In this document: one piece after another, positions 44,896 through 55,850 of the stretch
Layout: each line of letters begins with the position of its first letter
How positions within the stretch are numbered: the stretch's first letter is position 1
Program-made: the position numbers and the translations under genes
DNA from: Platanthera guangdongensis
Taxonomy: Eukaryota > Streptophyta > Magnoliopsida > Asparagales > Orchidaceae
NCBI GenBank assembly: GCA_039583875.1
Contig: CM077163.1
Span: forward strand, 231,562,646-231,626,645
DNA: 64,000 nt
Direction: 5' to 3'
Notes under the pieces: model-generated
What the model saw: the letters and a program-made list of their open reading frames with translations, nothing else
Databases searched by the model: none
What the model was told of the DNA's origin: nothing

Positions 44896-47412
44896 TGTAA
44901 CAGCCCAAATTTTCTCAGCAGGCAATTTTTGGATGACACGGCCTGGGACACGGGCGTGTCCCAGGGCATGTCAAGCTGGGGTCGACAATTTGGCCGCGAG
45001 GTGGACGAAATTTTGGGGTCGACGGTCGTTGATCATCAGACACGGCCCGCGACACGGGCGTGTCACAGGGCGTGTCGAGGCCGTGTCGACAATCGACCTG
45101 GGTGTCGATGTTTTTCATTCGACGGTGTGTCGAGAGAAGGCACACGGCCCAGGACACGGGCGTGTCCCCGGCCGTGTCGTGTGCTCGACGACTTTTGCTC
45201 GACGATCGTCGAGTGACGAGATGTGGGTGTCGAGTGTCGAGAAGTTGAACACGGCCTGTGACACGGGCGTGTCACAGGGCGTGTCAATTTGGGTCGACGA
45301 ACTCATCCCGACGAAAAGTTTCGACAGGGCGTGTATTCGTGTCGTGTGTTGGCACACGACCTGGGACACGGGCGTGTCACAGGCCGTGTGAAGTCTCGGG
45401 TTGTTTTGCGATTATTTTCGCGGATGCACACGGACGTGTCTGGAGGCGTGTTGGGTGACACGGCTCATGACACGGGCGTGACCCATGGGCGTGTCACTGG
45501 TTTGGATCAGTCGGTTGACCACCTCTTGAGGCACACGGCCTTGGACACGGGCGTGTCACAGGCCGTGTCAGGGCAAATTCAGCTTTTCTGGCAATTTTGT
45601 GGTCGTCCATTCCTTCAGCCTGGATCCAAGGGCTGAGCTTCTTTCCTCTTTTTCCTAAAGGCCGAAAACTGAGACCTTATTCTCATTTTCCTTAGCCTTC
45701 ATCTTAAGAGAGAAAGGGAGAGGAAGAAGGAGGAAGAAGAGGAAGGGCTCCTGCTGGTGGTGCTGTAGTTTACCGACGAGAGATCTGAAGCCGGCGTTGC
45801 GGAGGAAAAGCTCTTGTGATTTGTGCAAGCTAGCTTTGAGGTCATGGCACCGAAGCGGTCGTCAAGGGTAATGACTTTTCTTCCTAGCCATGTGAAGGCT
45901 TCCTTTTGGCATATATTTGTGATTCCCCCACCAAGAGGTGGCTGTTTTGGGAGTCTTTTGGGTGATTCATAAAATCCCCTTGGTTGGCATATAGATCCGG
46001 AAATGGAGTACGGAATAGGCATGTTGTGTGAAGCGCATCTGGACAGGTTGGTCTGGATTGGTGATGTTGCATACGAACCGGAGAAGACACCGTGATAAAC
46101 GTGTAGTTTAGGAAGTCAACGGGTTATGCCTGCGAAAAGGAGTAGCAGGAAGTACTGGAGTGGTAACCCAGGAAAATATCCGTGTTATGGTTTTGGGTCC
46201 GACCTGTGAATGAGGCACAGGAAGTACTGGTGTGACCAGAAAAGGCCCTTTGTGATGCTTGATGTCGTAGGGTGTCCACCTGTGAAACGAGTAAAAGGAA
46301 GTACTGGCATGGTAGCCAGGAAAGACCCCTGACATTTGTGATTTTGCGGTGTCCACCTGTGCAGAGAGTCACAGGAAGTACTGGGAGGCCCAGGAAAGAC
46401 CCGCTGTTGTGATAAGGAAATAGGTGTAGCGAAATACCCAGGCTTGAATGCCAAGAACAGGATTGGTGAGACCGACCCGCGCCTTTGATATAGCCATGAG
46501 TACGCTGTACTCGGAGAAGGCAAGGCGATTTGAGAAACAGGGGGTGGAGGATCCGACCTGCGCTATGTCCGTCCGACGTGAGACCAACAGGTGCGGTCTG
46601 TTGGAGCGCATAACAAGAGTCTTCGGCCTGCGCGCCATGACACAATGGGGGGCTACAGGCCATCTCGGTGTATGAAGACTAACTCCGGCTGCACGCCATG
46701 GAGTAAATGCTCAAGAGATTTGTCATTGTGTTGTGACCCTGATACGGTGGTGGGCAAGAGCTTTGTCAGAACACCAAGAATGTGCCCTGAGTGCACGAAC
46801 CGTTGGGCCGGCTGGCGAACGGTTGTGATGGCATGTGTGCATAAAAGCACATTATCTGATATAGAAATTGCCATATTTGTGATATGATATGCCTACAGGG
46901 AAGAATACTGCTGCCCCGAGAAAAGGGGTAGGGTCGTTATAATTTGGTCAGCTGAACGCTGACCGTTGCTTTTGTTTGCAACCGTTGGTGGATTGTCCCT
47001 GTACAGGTGCTGGAGAGCCGAGCGGGACGCATAAAGGTTGATGTTCCTGCTGCTATTGCTGCTGCTAGCTAGCCCTCGAAGGCTATAGGTGTTGCATGTG
47101 GTTATGTTTTCTTTTCTTGTGGTCGGCCTGCGCGCCCATAGTTGAAGCCACTGTGTGACAGCCATGTAAGGTCATAAGGCCAACTTTTTTTACTTGTTGT
47201 AATACATTCCTATATCATATAAAATGTGGAGTTTTATGTTTGGACATTCATGAAGAGTTCAAGTTGTAGGATAGGCTTCCGCTAGAATGCTTTGTGATAG
47301 GTGCGATGCGCTACTCTGGTATCATCCTATACCTTCACCGTCTGTTTTGTGATATATACTGTGACGGCCGGACCTTCTAGAATATACCATATGAACGGAT
47401 GGGGTTGTTACA
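44896..47412 (+). repeat. LTR1 of element D
   Basis: The first 700 bp carry about ten GACACGGGCGTGTC-type palindromes and the 16-bp perfect palindrome CTCGACGATCGTCGAG (45198-45213). The core promoter TATAAAA lies at 47218-47224, about 190 bp from the end. Confidence 0.92.
47218..47224 (+). promoter_or_regulatory. TATA box of D LTR1
   Basis: TATAAAA followed by TGTGGAGTTTTATG; repeated in LTR2 at 49814-49820 and, with small changes, in insertion G and LTR C. Confidence 0.65.
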
Positions 47413-47479
47413 TTTTTTGTATCGGTTGTCTTGGTCTTTCCCTCTCGACGTCCATCTCATTTCTTGTGGTGGGGAGGAT
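47413..47479 (+). other. 67-bp interior of element D
   Basis: It starts TTTTTTGTATCGGTTG and ends GTGGTGGGGAGGAT, the polypurine tract. TTGTATCGG may be a decayed TGGTATCAG primer-binding site, but this is weak. No coding sequence fits. Confidence 0.8.
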
Positions 47480-50013
47480 TGTAACAGCCCAAATTTTCTC
47501 AGCAGGCAATTTTTGGGTGACACGGCCTGGGACACGGGCGTGTCCCAGCGCGTGTCAAGCTGGGGTCGACGATTTGGCCACGAGGTGGACGAAATTTTGG
47601 GGTCGACAGTCGTTGATCAGCAGACACGGCCTGCGACACGGGCGTGTCGCAAGGCGTGTCGAGGCCGTGTCGACAATCGGCCTGAGTGTCGACGTTTTTC
47701 GTTCGACGGTGTGTCGAGAGAAGGCACATGGCCTAGGACACGGGCGTGTCCCCGGCCGTGTCGTGTGCTCGACGACTTTTGCTCGACGATCGTCGAGTGT
47801 CGAGATGTGGGTGTCGAGTGTCGAGAAGTTGAACACGGCCTGTGACACGGGCGTGTCACAGGGCGTGTCAATTTGGGTCGACGAACTCAGCCCGATGAAA
47901 AGTTTCGACAGGGCGTGTCTTCATGTCGTGTGTTGACACACGACCTGGGACACGGGCGTGTCACAGGCCGTGTGAAGTCTCGGGTTGTTTTGCGATTATT
48001 TTCGCGGATGCACACGACCACAGACACGGGCGTGTCTGGAGGCGTGTTGGGTGACACGGCACATGACACGGGCGTGACCCATGAGCGTGTCACTGGTTTG
48101 GATCAGTCGGTTGACCACCGCTTGAGGCACACGGCCTTGGACACGGGCATGTCACAGGCCGTGTCAGGGCAAATTCAGCTTTTCTGGCATTTTTGTGGCC
48201 GTCCATTCCTTCAGCCTGGATCCAAGGGCTGAACTTCTTTCCTATTTTTCCTAAAGGCCGAAAACTGAGACGTTATTCTCATTTTCCTTAGCCTTCATCT
48301 TAAGAGAGAAAGGGAGAGGAAGAAGGAGGAAGAAGAGGAAGGGCTGCTGCTGGTGGTGCTGTAGTTTACCGCCGAGAGATCCGAAGCCGGCGTTGCGGAG
48401 GAAAAGCTCTTGTGATTCGTGCAAGCTAGCTTTGAGGTCATGGCACCGAAGCGGTCGTCAAGGGTAACAACTTTTCTTCCTAGCCATGTGAAGGCTTCCT
48501 TTTGGCATATATTTGTGATTCCCCCACCAAGAGGTGGCTGTTTTGTGAGTCTTTTGGATGATTCATGAAATCCCCTTGGTTGGCATATAGATCCGGAAAT
48601 GGAGTACGGAATAGGCATGCTGTGTGAAGCCCATCTGGACAGGTTGGTCTGGATTGGTGATGTTGCATATGAATCGGAGAAGACTCCGTGATAAACGTGT
48701 AGTTTAAGAAGTCAACGGGTTATGTCTGCGAAAAGGAGTAGCGGGAAGTACTGGAGTGGTAACCCAGGAAAATATCCGTGCTATGGTTTTGGGTCCGACC
48801 TATTAATGAGGCACAGTAAGTACTGGTGTGACCAGGAAAGGCCCTTTGTGATGCTTGATGTCGTAGGGTGTCCACCTGTGAAGCGAGTAACAGGAAGTAC
48901 TGGCATGGTAGCCAGAAAAGACCCCTGACATTTGTGATTTTGCGGTGTTCACCTGTGCAGAGAGTCACAGGAAGTACTGAAAGGCCCAGGAAAGACCCGC
49001 TGTTGTGATAAGGAAATGGGTGTAGCGAAATACCCAGGCTTGAATGCCAAGAATAGGATTGGTGAGACCGACCCGCTCCTTTGATATAGCCATGAGTACG
49101 TTGTACTCGGAGAAGGCAAGGCGATTTGAGCAACGGGGGGTGGAGGATCCGACCTGCGCTATGTCCGTCCGACGTGAGACCAAAAGGTGCGGTCTGTTGG
49201 AGCGCATAGCAAGAGTCTTCGGCCTGCGCGCCATGACACAATGGGGGGCTACGGGCCATCCCGGTGTAGGAAGACTAACTCCGGCTGCACGCCATGGAGT
49301 AAATGCTCAAGAGATTTACCGTTGGGTTGTGACCCTGATACGGTGGTGGGCAAGAGCTTTGCCAGAACACCAAGAATGTGCCCTGAGTGCACGGACCGTT
49401 GGGCCGGGTGGCGAATGGTTGTGATGGCATGTGTGCGTAAAAGCACATTATCTGATATAGAAATTGCCATATTTGTGATATGATATGCTTGCAGGGAAGA
49501 ATACCGCTGCCCCGAGAAAAGGGGTAGGGTCGTTATAATTTGGTCAGCTGAACGCTGACCGTTGTTTTTGTTTGCCACCGTTGGTGGATTGTCCCTGTAC
49601 AGGTGCTGGAGAGCCGAGCGGGACGCATAAAGGTTGATGTTCCTGCTGCTATTGCTGATGCTAGCTAGCCCTCGAAGGCTATAGGTGTTGCATGTGGTTA
49701 TGTTTTCTTTTCTTGTGGTCGGCCTGCGCGCCCATAGTTGAAGCCACTGTGTGAGAGCCATGTAAGGCCATAAGGCCAACTCTTTTTACTTGTTGTAAGA
49801 CATTTCTATATCGTATAAAATGTGGAGTTTTATGTTTGGACATTCATGAGGAGTTCAAGTTGTAGGATAAGCTTCCGCTAGAATGCTTTGTGATAGGTGC
49901 GATGCGCTACTCTGGTATCATCATGTACCTTCACCGTCTGTTTTGTGATATATACTGTGGGGCCCCGGCCGGATCTTCTAGAATATACCATATGAACGGA
50001 TGGGGTTGTTACA
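47480..50013 (+). repeat. LTR2 of element D
   Basis: 2534 bp, same order as LTR1 with scattered substitutions and a few small indels. It includes the palindrome CTCGACGATCGTCGAG (47782-47797) and TATAAAA (49814-49820). Confidence 0.92.
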
Positions 50014-50800
50014 CATCCAGACCATGTTGGACACATGGGGATACAATGAATGTAAAGCGGCTGAGACACCATACGATTATTCTAACAACTTAAAGCCCAA
50101 TGATGGAGCTGCGGTTCGACAGTTAGATTATTCTAAACTACTTGGTAGCCTCATGTACGCTATGGTTTGTACGAGACCTGACATAACCTTTACGGTCGGC
50201 ATGTTAAGTAGGTTCACTAACAATCCTGGCCAAGACCATTGGGATGCCCTTGATAGTCTGATGAGATACTTAAAGCACACCCGACAGTATGCTTTATGTT
50301 ATAGTGGTCATCCTCCAGTTCTGGAAGGATATTCTGATGCATCATGGTGCTCAGAAGTAAACGACAGCAAGTCTACTAGTGGATTCCTTTTCACACTAGG
50401 AGGAGCAGCTGTAGCCTGGAAGTCCAAGAGACAGTCGTGCATTGCACTCTCATCTATGGAATCCGAACTCTATGCTCTAGCTTCAGCTGGTGAAGAAGCA
50501 GAGTGGATAAGAGATTTGGTGATGAACATTCCACTGTCGAGCCTGAAACTGAGTTCTGTTGCAGTTTACTGCGACAATCAGGCTACTAAAACGATATCTA
50601 CGAACACGTTGTTCAATAGCAAAAGAAGGCAACTACGGATGAAACAAGCTTGGTTGACCTCCCTTACGAGTCAAGGGATTATGAACCTTGTTGATGTGAG
50701 GTCAAAAGATAATGTTGCAGACGCCCTTACAAAAGGATTAAATAGAGCTCTCATAATCAAAACATCAGGGGAAATGAGATTAAAGTTCATAGAAATATGA
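50014..50800 (+). pseudogene. Element F reverse transcriptase end and RNase H, right part
   Basis: Open frame continuing the RT after [38 protein letters not shown], then RNase H with [40 protein letters not shown], and [20 protein letters not shown]. It ends at a TGA (50798-50800). The Trp codon in AEWIRD is TGG here but TGA in E (34021). No stop or frameshift. Confidence 0.9.
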
Positions 50801-51260
50801 AACTTTCCTTCAACGTTTATGTTTTGATACGTACGAGCCTATAGCTGTCAACATTCAAGCATCTAAATAGTAACAGACTGAAAACCCCAAATAATTTCTT
50901 GATGAAAACCCAAGATGGCTGGATGCTGGTTATTCCACACTTGATAACCTAACGTCCTCCCATTGTAAGTTGATTCAAGAGTTATTCAACTGGGAATTGA
51001 AAGTCGTTGTAAATGTTAACCTAAACATTATTGGTCACAACACATTATTCCATATTTGATAATGTTGCACGTGATGTGTGCCCACATATGTTGGTGCGGC
51101 ACATAGTGATCCGTAATGAGTAAGGTAACATGACTAGTCCTAGTTAGACTGGATGAGATGCTGACAGAGTTACTTCACCGTTGCTAGAAGTGCTAAGCTC
51201 ATTTAGTAAGAGCTAGTTTACTTTAAATGTTACTGCATATGTTTATGAATTCATATAGTC

Positions 51261-51350
51261 TGACTCATGAAATTCCTTGCAGGCTACGATGGAGATTATG
51301 GAGGAGCTGTAGACCTGGACATGAATGACGATGATCTACTAGATGAGTAG
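51261..51350 (+). CDS. Predicted acidic terminal exon, element F copy
   Basis: The acceptor TTCCTTGCAG (AG at 51281-51282) and the upstream CTGAC are kept. The frame 51285-51350 encodes 21 residues ending DDDLLDE and TAG, differing from E at three residues, without a frame break. The first two exon bases keep the same phase as in E. The matching donor is missing because F lacks gag and protease. Confidence 0.45.
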
Positions 51351-51573
51351 AATCATCAAACGTTTAATTCATGTCTCTCTTTGTTTTGTAATAATTATTC
51401 GGACTATGTTTTGGACAGCATCTGTGTGATGGTTTGTCGTTTAGGCAAAACCTTTGTTTTGTTTTATTAGTATGATCTGTCCTGAGTGTTTTTGCTTAGT
51501 TTGGATTATTATTTTGTCTACACTCCAGCACCCCAAAACGTCATCGTTATTTGTCACGAATATAGGAGGAGAT

Positions 51574-51717
51574 TGTAAGTGTATATTCGGACGAATAACG
51601 GGCTTGGGGGCTTTGCGCGTATAAACCCTAGGTTTAGCCATATATATACCTAGCTGGGGGCAACGGAGAGTAAGTTCCACTTAGACTTTCCTCCGGATGT
51701 TTCGAGCGCCTCTCACA
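51574..51717 (+). repeat. 3' LTR of element F
   Basis: 144 bp, TGTAAGTGTATATTCGG to GCCTCTCACA, close to the E LTRs. Confidence 0.9.
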
Positions 51718-52014
51718 GTTTCTTAGACAAAATCGAGCGTTCACGAACTAATGTTCATAGCCACACCGTGTTGAAGACCGCCACCTCCCTGCCAAACAGG
51801 CCCTTAGTTGCAAGTGCCTACTCCATTGATTCCATGTAGAAGATGATATATTTTCACACTCTAACGTCACAAATTTATATTTATGCACTAATATTAAGGC
51901 CCTATTCGTTTCAACGCCGTCGTTTTAAAGCGTTGAGAATATAAGTGGTGGGAATGCAGGGAGGCGGCGGTGATGGCGTTGAAAAAAAATCAGAAATAAC
52001 GTTTTGAAGCATTA
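51718..52014. other. Flank with a MITE-like start
   Basis: GGCCCTATTCGTTTCAACGCCG at about 51897 looks like the end of a small DNA element, interrupted at 52015 by an LTR. No gene. Confidence 0.4.
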
Positions 52015-53696
52015 TGTTAGGATCACAAATAAATTACAGGAAGAATCCGACAAAGGAAAGGGCCAACAGGGGTGAGCGAGAAGGAAAGGGTAAGAAAAAA
52101 CACAAAATTATGGAGAAACCCTAAAAAAGATTTCCATACATTTTAAGATGTCGTCACATATAAACTCCTCCTCCTTATATAGATGAGGGAGGACAACCAA
52201 ACAAGAAAATACAAAAGATACCCAAACAAGAAAATACAAAAGTTAACCAAACAAGAAAATACAAAATAACTAACTTAATTGTTTGCTATTAATTAATATG
52301 AATTAATAAATATCAATTAATTAATTCATAGAAATTAATTATAAGAAGATCGATCATGACGACTTCTATACGCGCGATCCATAAATTATGATGAGAGGGT
52401 TCACTTTAGTGAATGTGTCTGCGACCATGGGGGCTTCCTTATGCGTGCTCCATAAATTATGATGAGGGGGGTCCACTTGAGTGAATGTGTCTGCATAACA
52501 CTATAACGCCCTTGAGAATCGACCTTGTCCTCAAGGTCAAAGCCCCACCCTTTGTCGGGATCTTGAAGAATTTTGATGTGCGGTGAGCAGCGGGAAGTCC
52601 CCCGCACCGTCCCCGTAAGGGCTTTGTCAGCAACAAGACGGTAGAGGAACGATGGGGCCGGTGCAAGTTTGACGGAAGGATCATCTGATACCTTAACCCC
52701 CCGCCAGAACATGACCTGGAAGTGTTCAGCAACGGCAGCAGTGTTGGCGTGCAGCGGCAGCGCCTCTGGAATGACGGGCAGCGGAAGTAGTGGCTTCCGC
52801 AAGGTCGGCAGAGCGGTGGTGAGTAGTGCCACAAGGATGTCGGAAACGCGACGGCCGGCAGCAGAAACGGATCTGCCGGGGTCAGCAGAGCACGAGTCCG
52901 TAGAAGAAGCGACGATGCGGCCGGTGGAAGGTGCACAGCAAGGGTTAGTGGAACACGAGTCGGGAGAGGAGGCGGTTGAGTGGCCGGAGGGGCGGCAAGA
53001 CTGGGGCCGGCGGAGTAAGAGCCAGTAGAGGAGGTGGCTTACTTACTAGAGGCGGAAGAGCGGGTGACCGGATAGGTGGCGGAAGCGGTGGAGGGACGAC
53101 AACCGTGGAGAGATGTGATACAGTTGCGACCTTTACGATTTTGACGGGAGGATCAAATGCAAGGTGGAGAGGCGGGGTTGGTGTTGTAGAGCAATGTTGG
53201 TGGCAACATGACAAGGAAACTCTCGCATGGTACCGGGGGCAGCCGTGTAGGATACAGCTTAGGAAACGAAACCTCTTGGAGGGGGGGGTGTAGAATTCCC
53301 TTTGTGGCACACGAGGAGATGATCGACTTTGGATTGGAGGGAGGCGCATGTGACCTGAATTTGTGCAGCGAGGGCAGAGAAATCCTGTCGAGGGCTGGTT
53401 TCTGGCGAAGGCAAGAACAGCGGCCGGTTAGGTGGTGACTGTGGTACTAGAGTCGTCAGACGACAGATAGTAAAGGTGAAGCTGGCTGAGGTGGGCCATG
53501 GTAGAGGGCTGGATACGGCGGGACGATGCAGAACTTGTCAGATCGGGGCCAGGAGTGGCCAGATCTAGTGAAGGTCGGTGGAAGCAGTGTGTCATGCCTT
53601 GCCTGCTACAGAACGTCGGAGCTCCGGTTGCCCAGGAGTAAGAACGGTTGACGGCCGAAATATGGTGCAGGAAGCGGACGAGGGAACTGTGCAGAT
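52015..53696 (-). mobile_element. Minus-strand gypsy remnant: 3' LTR and odd interior
   Basis: 52015-52500 has TG...CA ends (TGTTAGGATCAC to CTGCATAACA) and, in minus sense, a TATA stretch (CTATATAAGGAGG, about 52175). In minus sense the sequence just before the LTR encodes GFDLEDKVDSQG, the FDLEDKV phrase found at the very end of pol in plant chromovirus-type gypsy elements. Upstream of that no chromodomain or integrase is found; 52520-53690 is GC-rich, with proline-rich minus-strand frames of no known domain. The 5' part is missing or replaced. Confidence 0.5.
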
Positions 53697-55458
53697 GTCA
53701 CAATCCGCATTTTCTCAACGTACAACATTATATCAGATCAAGAGAAAACATGTGATGTGATGTCACGTCGTGCAGGAGATAACTGCAGGCGCTCATGCAA
53801 GAACCTACTCCTGACACTAATCATGAAATTCTCAAGTTATTCTTGAAGAAAACACTTTTTTAGTTAAGTTGACGGTCATATCTCTCGGCTCAGTGGATCA
53901 TCTAATCCACAGATGAAAATGAAAATATACACAGCAGAAAATACTTTACTTAATTCAATTATTATCCTACATGAGCAGAAACGTCTAAAAGGACAACTCA
54001 TGATATGCATACTTCTAGATTTAATATGAGTATGAAAAGAGCTTTTACGTTCGTTAAAGTATAATGACATTTGATTTAAAAGATAACATGAGTACGATAT
54101 AAGCATAATGATACTTTTAAAGTTTGGAAAGAACTAACATGCAATCCTAACATAAAATTTTTTCAGATAGCAAGTAAAACCAACAAATCAACTAGAAAGT
54201 GGCTTAGCAGCTGACAAGTAACTTAACATTCCACAAAATCTTCAGTGGGCGTCAACAACCTGAAACGAACCCACCCAAAAATCATGTATGTCTGAACCAA
54301 AAACAAAACAACAAAATTACCTCACAACGATGAGAAAAGGACGACTGCAACAGCTATAGATCACCAGCAACTACCAACCCTAGCCGCTCGATCGGCTACT
54401 GCTCCGAGCCTGAGACATTCAAAAGAAAAAAATACCTCAGCAAGAAAGTACAAGTGGCGATCAAAGATCAATAATAACATTAATCAAAAGAGACAAAAGG
54501 GTTACCAGTCCATAAATAAGAAAAGCTTTCCAAACAGAGCAAATAAGTCATAATGTAATAAGTAAGAATGAGTTCTCAAAAGTATAAGTATAAGAAGTTG
54601 TACCAAGTGCAAAATGAAGTCATGCTTCTATACGATCTACAAGTGTAAGCATAATAATACCTTATTATATAATAAGGAAGGAAGAGACTAAAGAGCTCTA
54701 AATACATGAATCATTAACACATGACAAAACGGTACTGAGTCGGTGACACATTATCCAACACGAACCATCAGACCAAACATCTCAAAAAGGCACTAGGGTG
54801 GCGATCACATTGTCCAACACAACCCAACAGTCCAAATGTCTCAGGCCGAAGACCTCGCGAAGTCCATCGCTAAAAACGAAAAAAAATCATAGTTTATTCC
54901 TCATTAAAAATGAAAAAAAGGCCTAAACAAACAAAGACCGAGTTATATTCACTTCCATTCATATTTTTTTATTAAATAAATTGGTTTGTGTTATTTATCA
55001 ATTTAAAAATAATTCAATAAATCAGTGGACTTGCAAAATAAGCTATTATATAGGTTATTAATGATTATTGAGTGAATGAAATTGTGAAGATAACCGGAAC
55101 TATAATTGTGCAATATTAGGATTTTAGGGTTATTATTGTTCAATTAATTGCATTAAATATATCGTTAAATGATTGATTATTTTAATCCAGAAGAAATAAG
55201 AAACTTCCAGAAATGCTTTCCGCCTTTCCGCTTGCCTGCGCAAGAGCGCATAGAAGTCGGCCGGCGGCCGACCTGGAAATTTCGCAGGTAGATTAGTAAA
55301 ATAATGAGACCAATCTCAACCGTAGGAAGTAGTCTACGGCCAGATTTCCATCTCAGTCCAAGCGTGCGTTCAACGCGCCAAGAAATAAAATAAAACACCT
55401 TCCTAAATTATTATAAAATATAAATAGAAATTGTTACCCCAAATTTCTTTCTTACCTC
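53697..55458. other. Intergenic, possible gypsy LTR fragment
   Basis: TGTCACAATCCGCATTTTCTC at 53697 resembles the start of the D LTR (TGTAACAGCCCAAATTTTCTC), so an LTR may begin here, but no end is found. 54740-54850 holds an imperfect tandem repeat of about 57 bp (CACATTATCCAACACGA then CACATTGTCCAACACAA). From 55150 the sequence is the upstream flank of the small gene. Confidence 0.4.
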
Positions 55459-55465
55459 TATAAAA
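55459..55465 (+). promoter_or_regulatory. TATA box of the small gene
   Basis: TATAAAA in CCTCTATAAAAGGAAC, 134 bp before the ATG; transcription would start near 55490 with a 5' UTR of about 100 bp. Confidence 0.65.
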
Positions 55466-55592
55466 GGAACCCCTAACTCTGTTCAAAAACAGAGCAACGC
55501 CCCCCTCGATCAGCTCATTATTAAAATCTCTTCTATAATTCCGATCAGTTCAACACCGCCGGCGATCTTCAAGATCTCCCGCGTTCTACGCC

Positions 55593-55850
55593 ATGGACAA
55601 GCTTCTCGCGATGTCGATCCTCAGCTACGGTCCCTCGACGACGCACTTCGCGTGGACGAAGAAGGCGAAGAGCCAGAAAGAAAGAGATCAGCAGGAAATC
55701 GCGAAAGAAGAGGGCGATGACAGAAAACACGGAGAAGAGAAGAAGCAGAGGCCGGATCCAAAGCCGCAGGGCCGGAAAAGTGCTTCCACCACTTGGTTCG
55801 CGCCGGAGTTCGACGGCCTGAACTTCTTTGAGACGATAGTCTCCCACTGA
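55593..55850 (+). CDS. Small conserved-type plant protein, 85 residues
   Basis: An intact single-exon gene: ATG in the good context CGCCATGGAC, 85 codons, TGA at 55848. The sequence has three parts: an N-terminal segment (DKLLAMSILSYGPSTTHFAW), a long charged middle rich in Lys, Glu, Asp and Gln (residues 24-64), and a C-terminal motif WFAPEFDGLNFFETIVSH. As far as I recall, a FAP-x-FDGL-x-x-FET-V ending recurs in short plant proteins of unknown function, some of them stress-induced; I cannot name the family with certainty. Codon use is GC-rich at third positions, unlike the AT-rich flanks, and a TATA box and poly(A)-like AATAAA (about 55999) frame it, so I judge it real. No signal peptide or membrane segment. 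Confidence 0.75.
   Translation: MDKLLAMSILSYGPSTTHFAWTKKAKSQKERDQQEIAKEEGDDRKHGEEKKQRPDPKPQGRKSASTTWFAPEFDGLNFFETIVSH

Larger units (their letters stand above)
44896..50013 (+). mobile_element. Element D: two 2.5-kb gypsy-like LTRs with 67 bp between
   Basis: LTR1 44896-47412 (2517 bp) and LTR2 47480-50013 (2534 bp), each TGTAACAGCCCAAATTTTC to GGGGTTGTTACA, with a perfect CATCC target duplication (44891-44895 and 50014-50018). The host RT frame resumes exactly after it. The interior (47413-47479) is 67 bp and ends in a PPT (GTGGTGGGGAGGAT); no clear PBS is seen and there is no gene. Ends and palindromes match LTR C and insertion G, so these form one group, probably Del/Tekay-like. It may be a non-autonomous element moved by a relative's enzymes or the product of an extreme internal deletion. 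Confidence 0.92.
44486..51717 (+). mobile_element. Element F: 5'-truncated relative of copia E, split by element D
   Basis: Homology to E starts abruptly inside RT (CTTGAATGGAGATC, E 33125) and runs to the 3' LTR (51574-51717). Everything upstream (5' LTR, gag, integrase) is missing, so it is a truncated copy. Element D sits between 44896 and 50013. The RT and RNase H that remain are open with no stops, unlike E. Confidence 0.9.

Noticed and set aside
44930..45560. Evenly scattered GACACGGGCGTGTC palindromes as a CRISPR-like array
   Set aside because: Spacing is irregular, the units are imperfect, they sit in LTRs of gypsy-like elements, and this is a plant genome.
52945..53349. Proline-rich minus-strand frame as a host gene
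   Set aside because: Low complexity, no known domain, no promoter, and it lies within a decayed gypsy interior.
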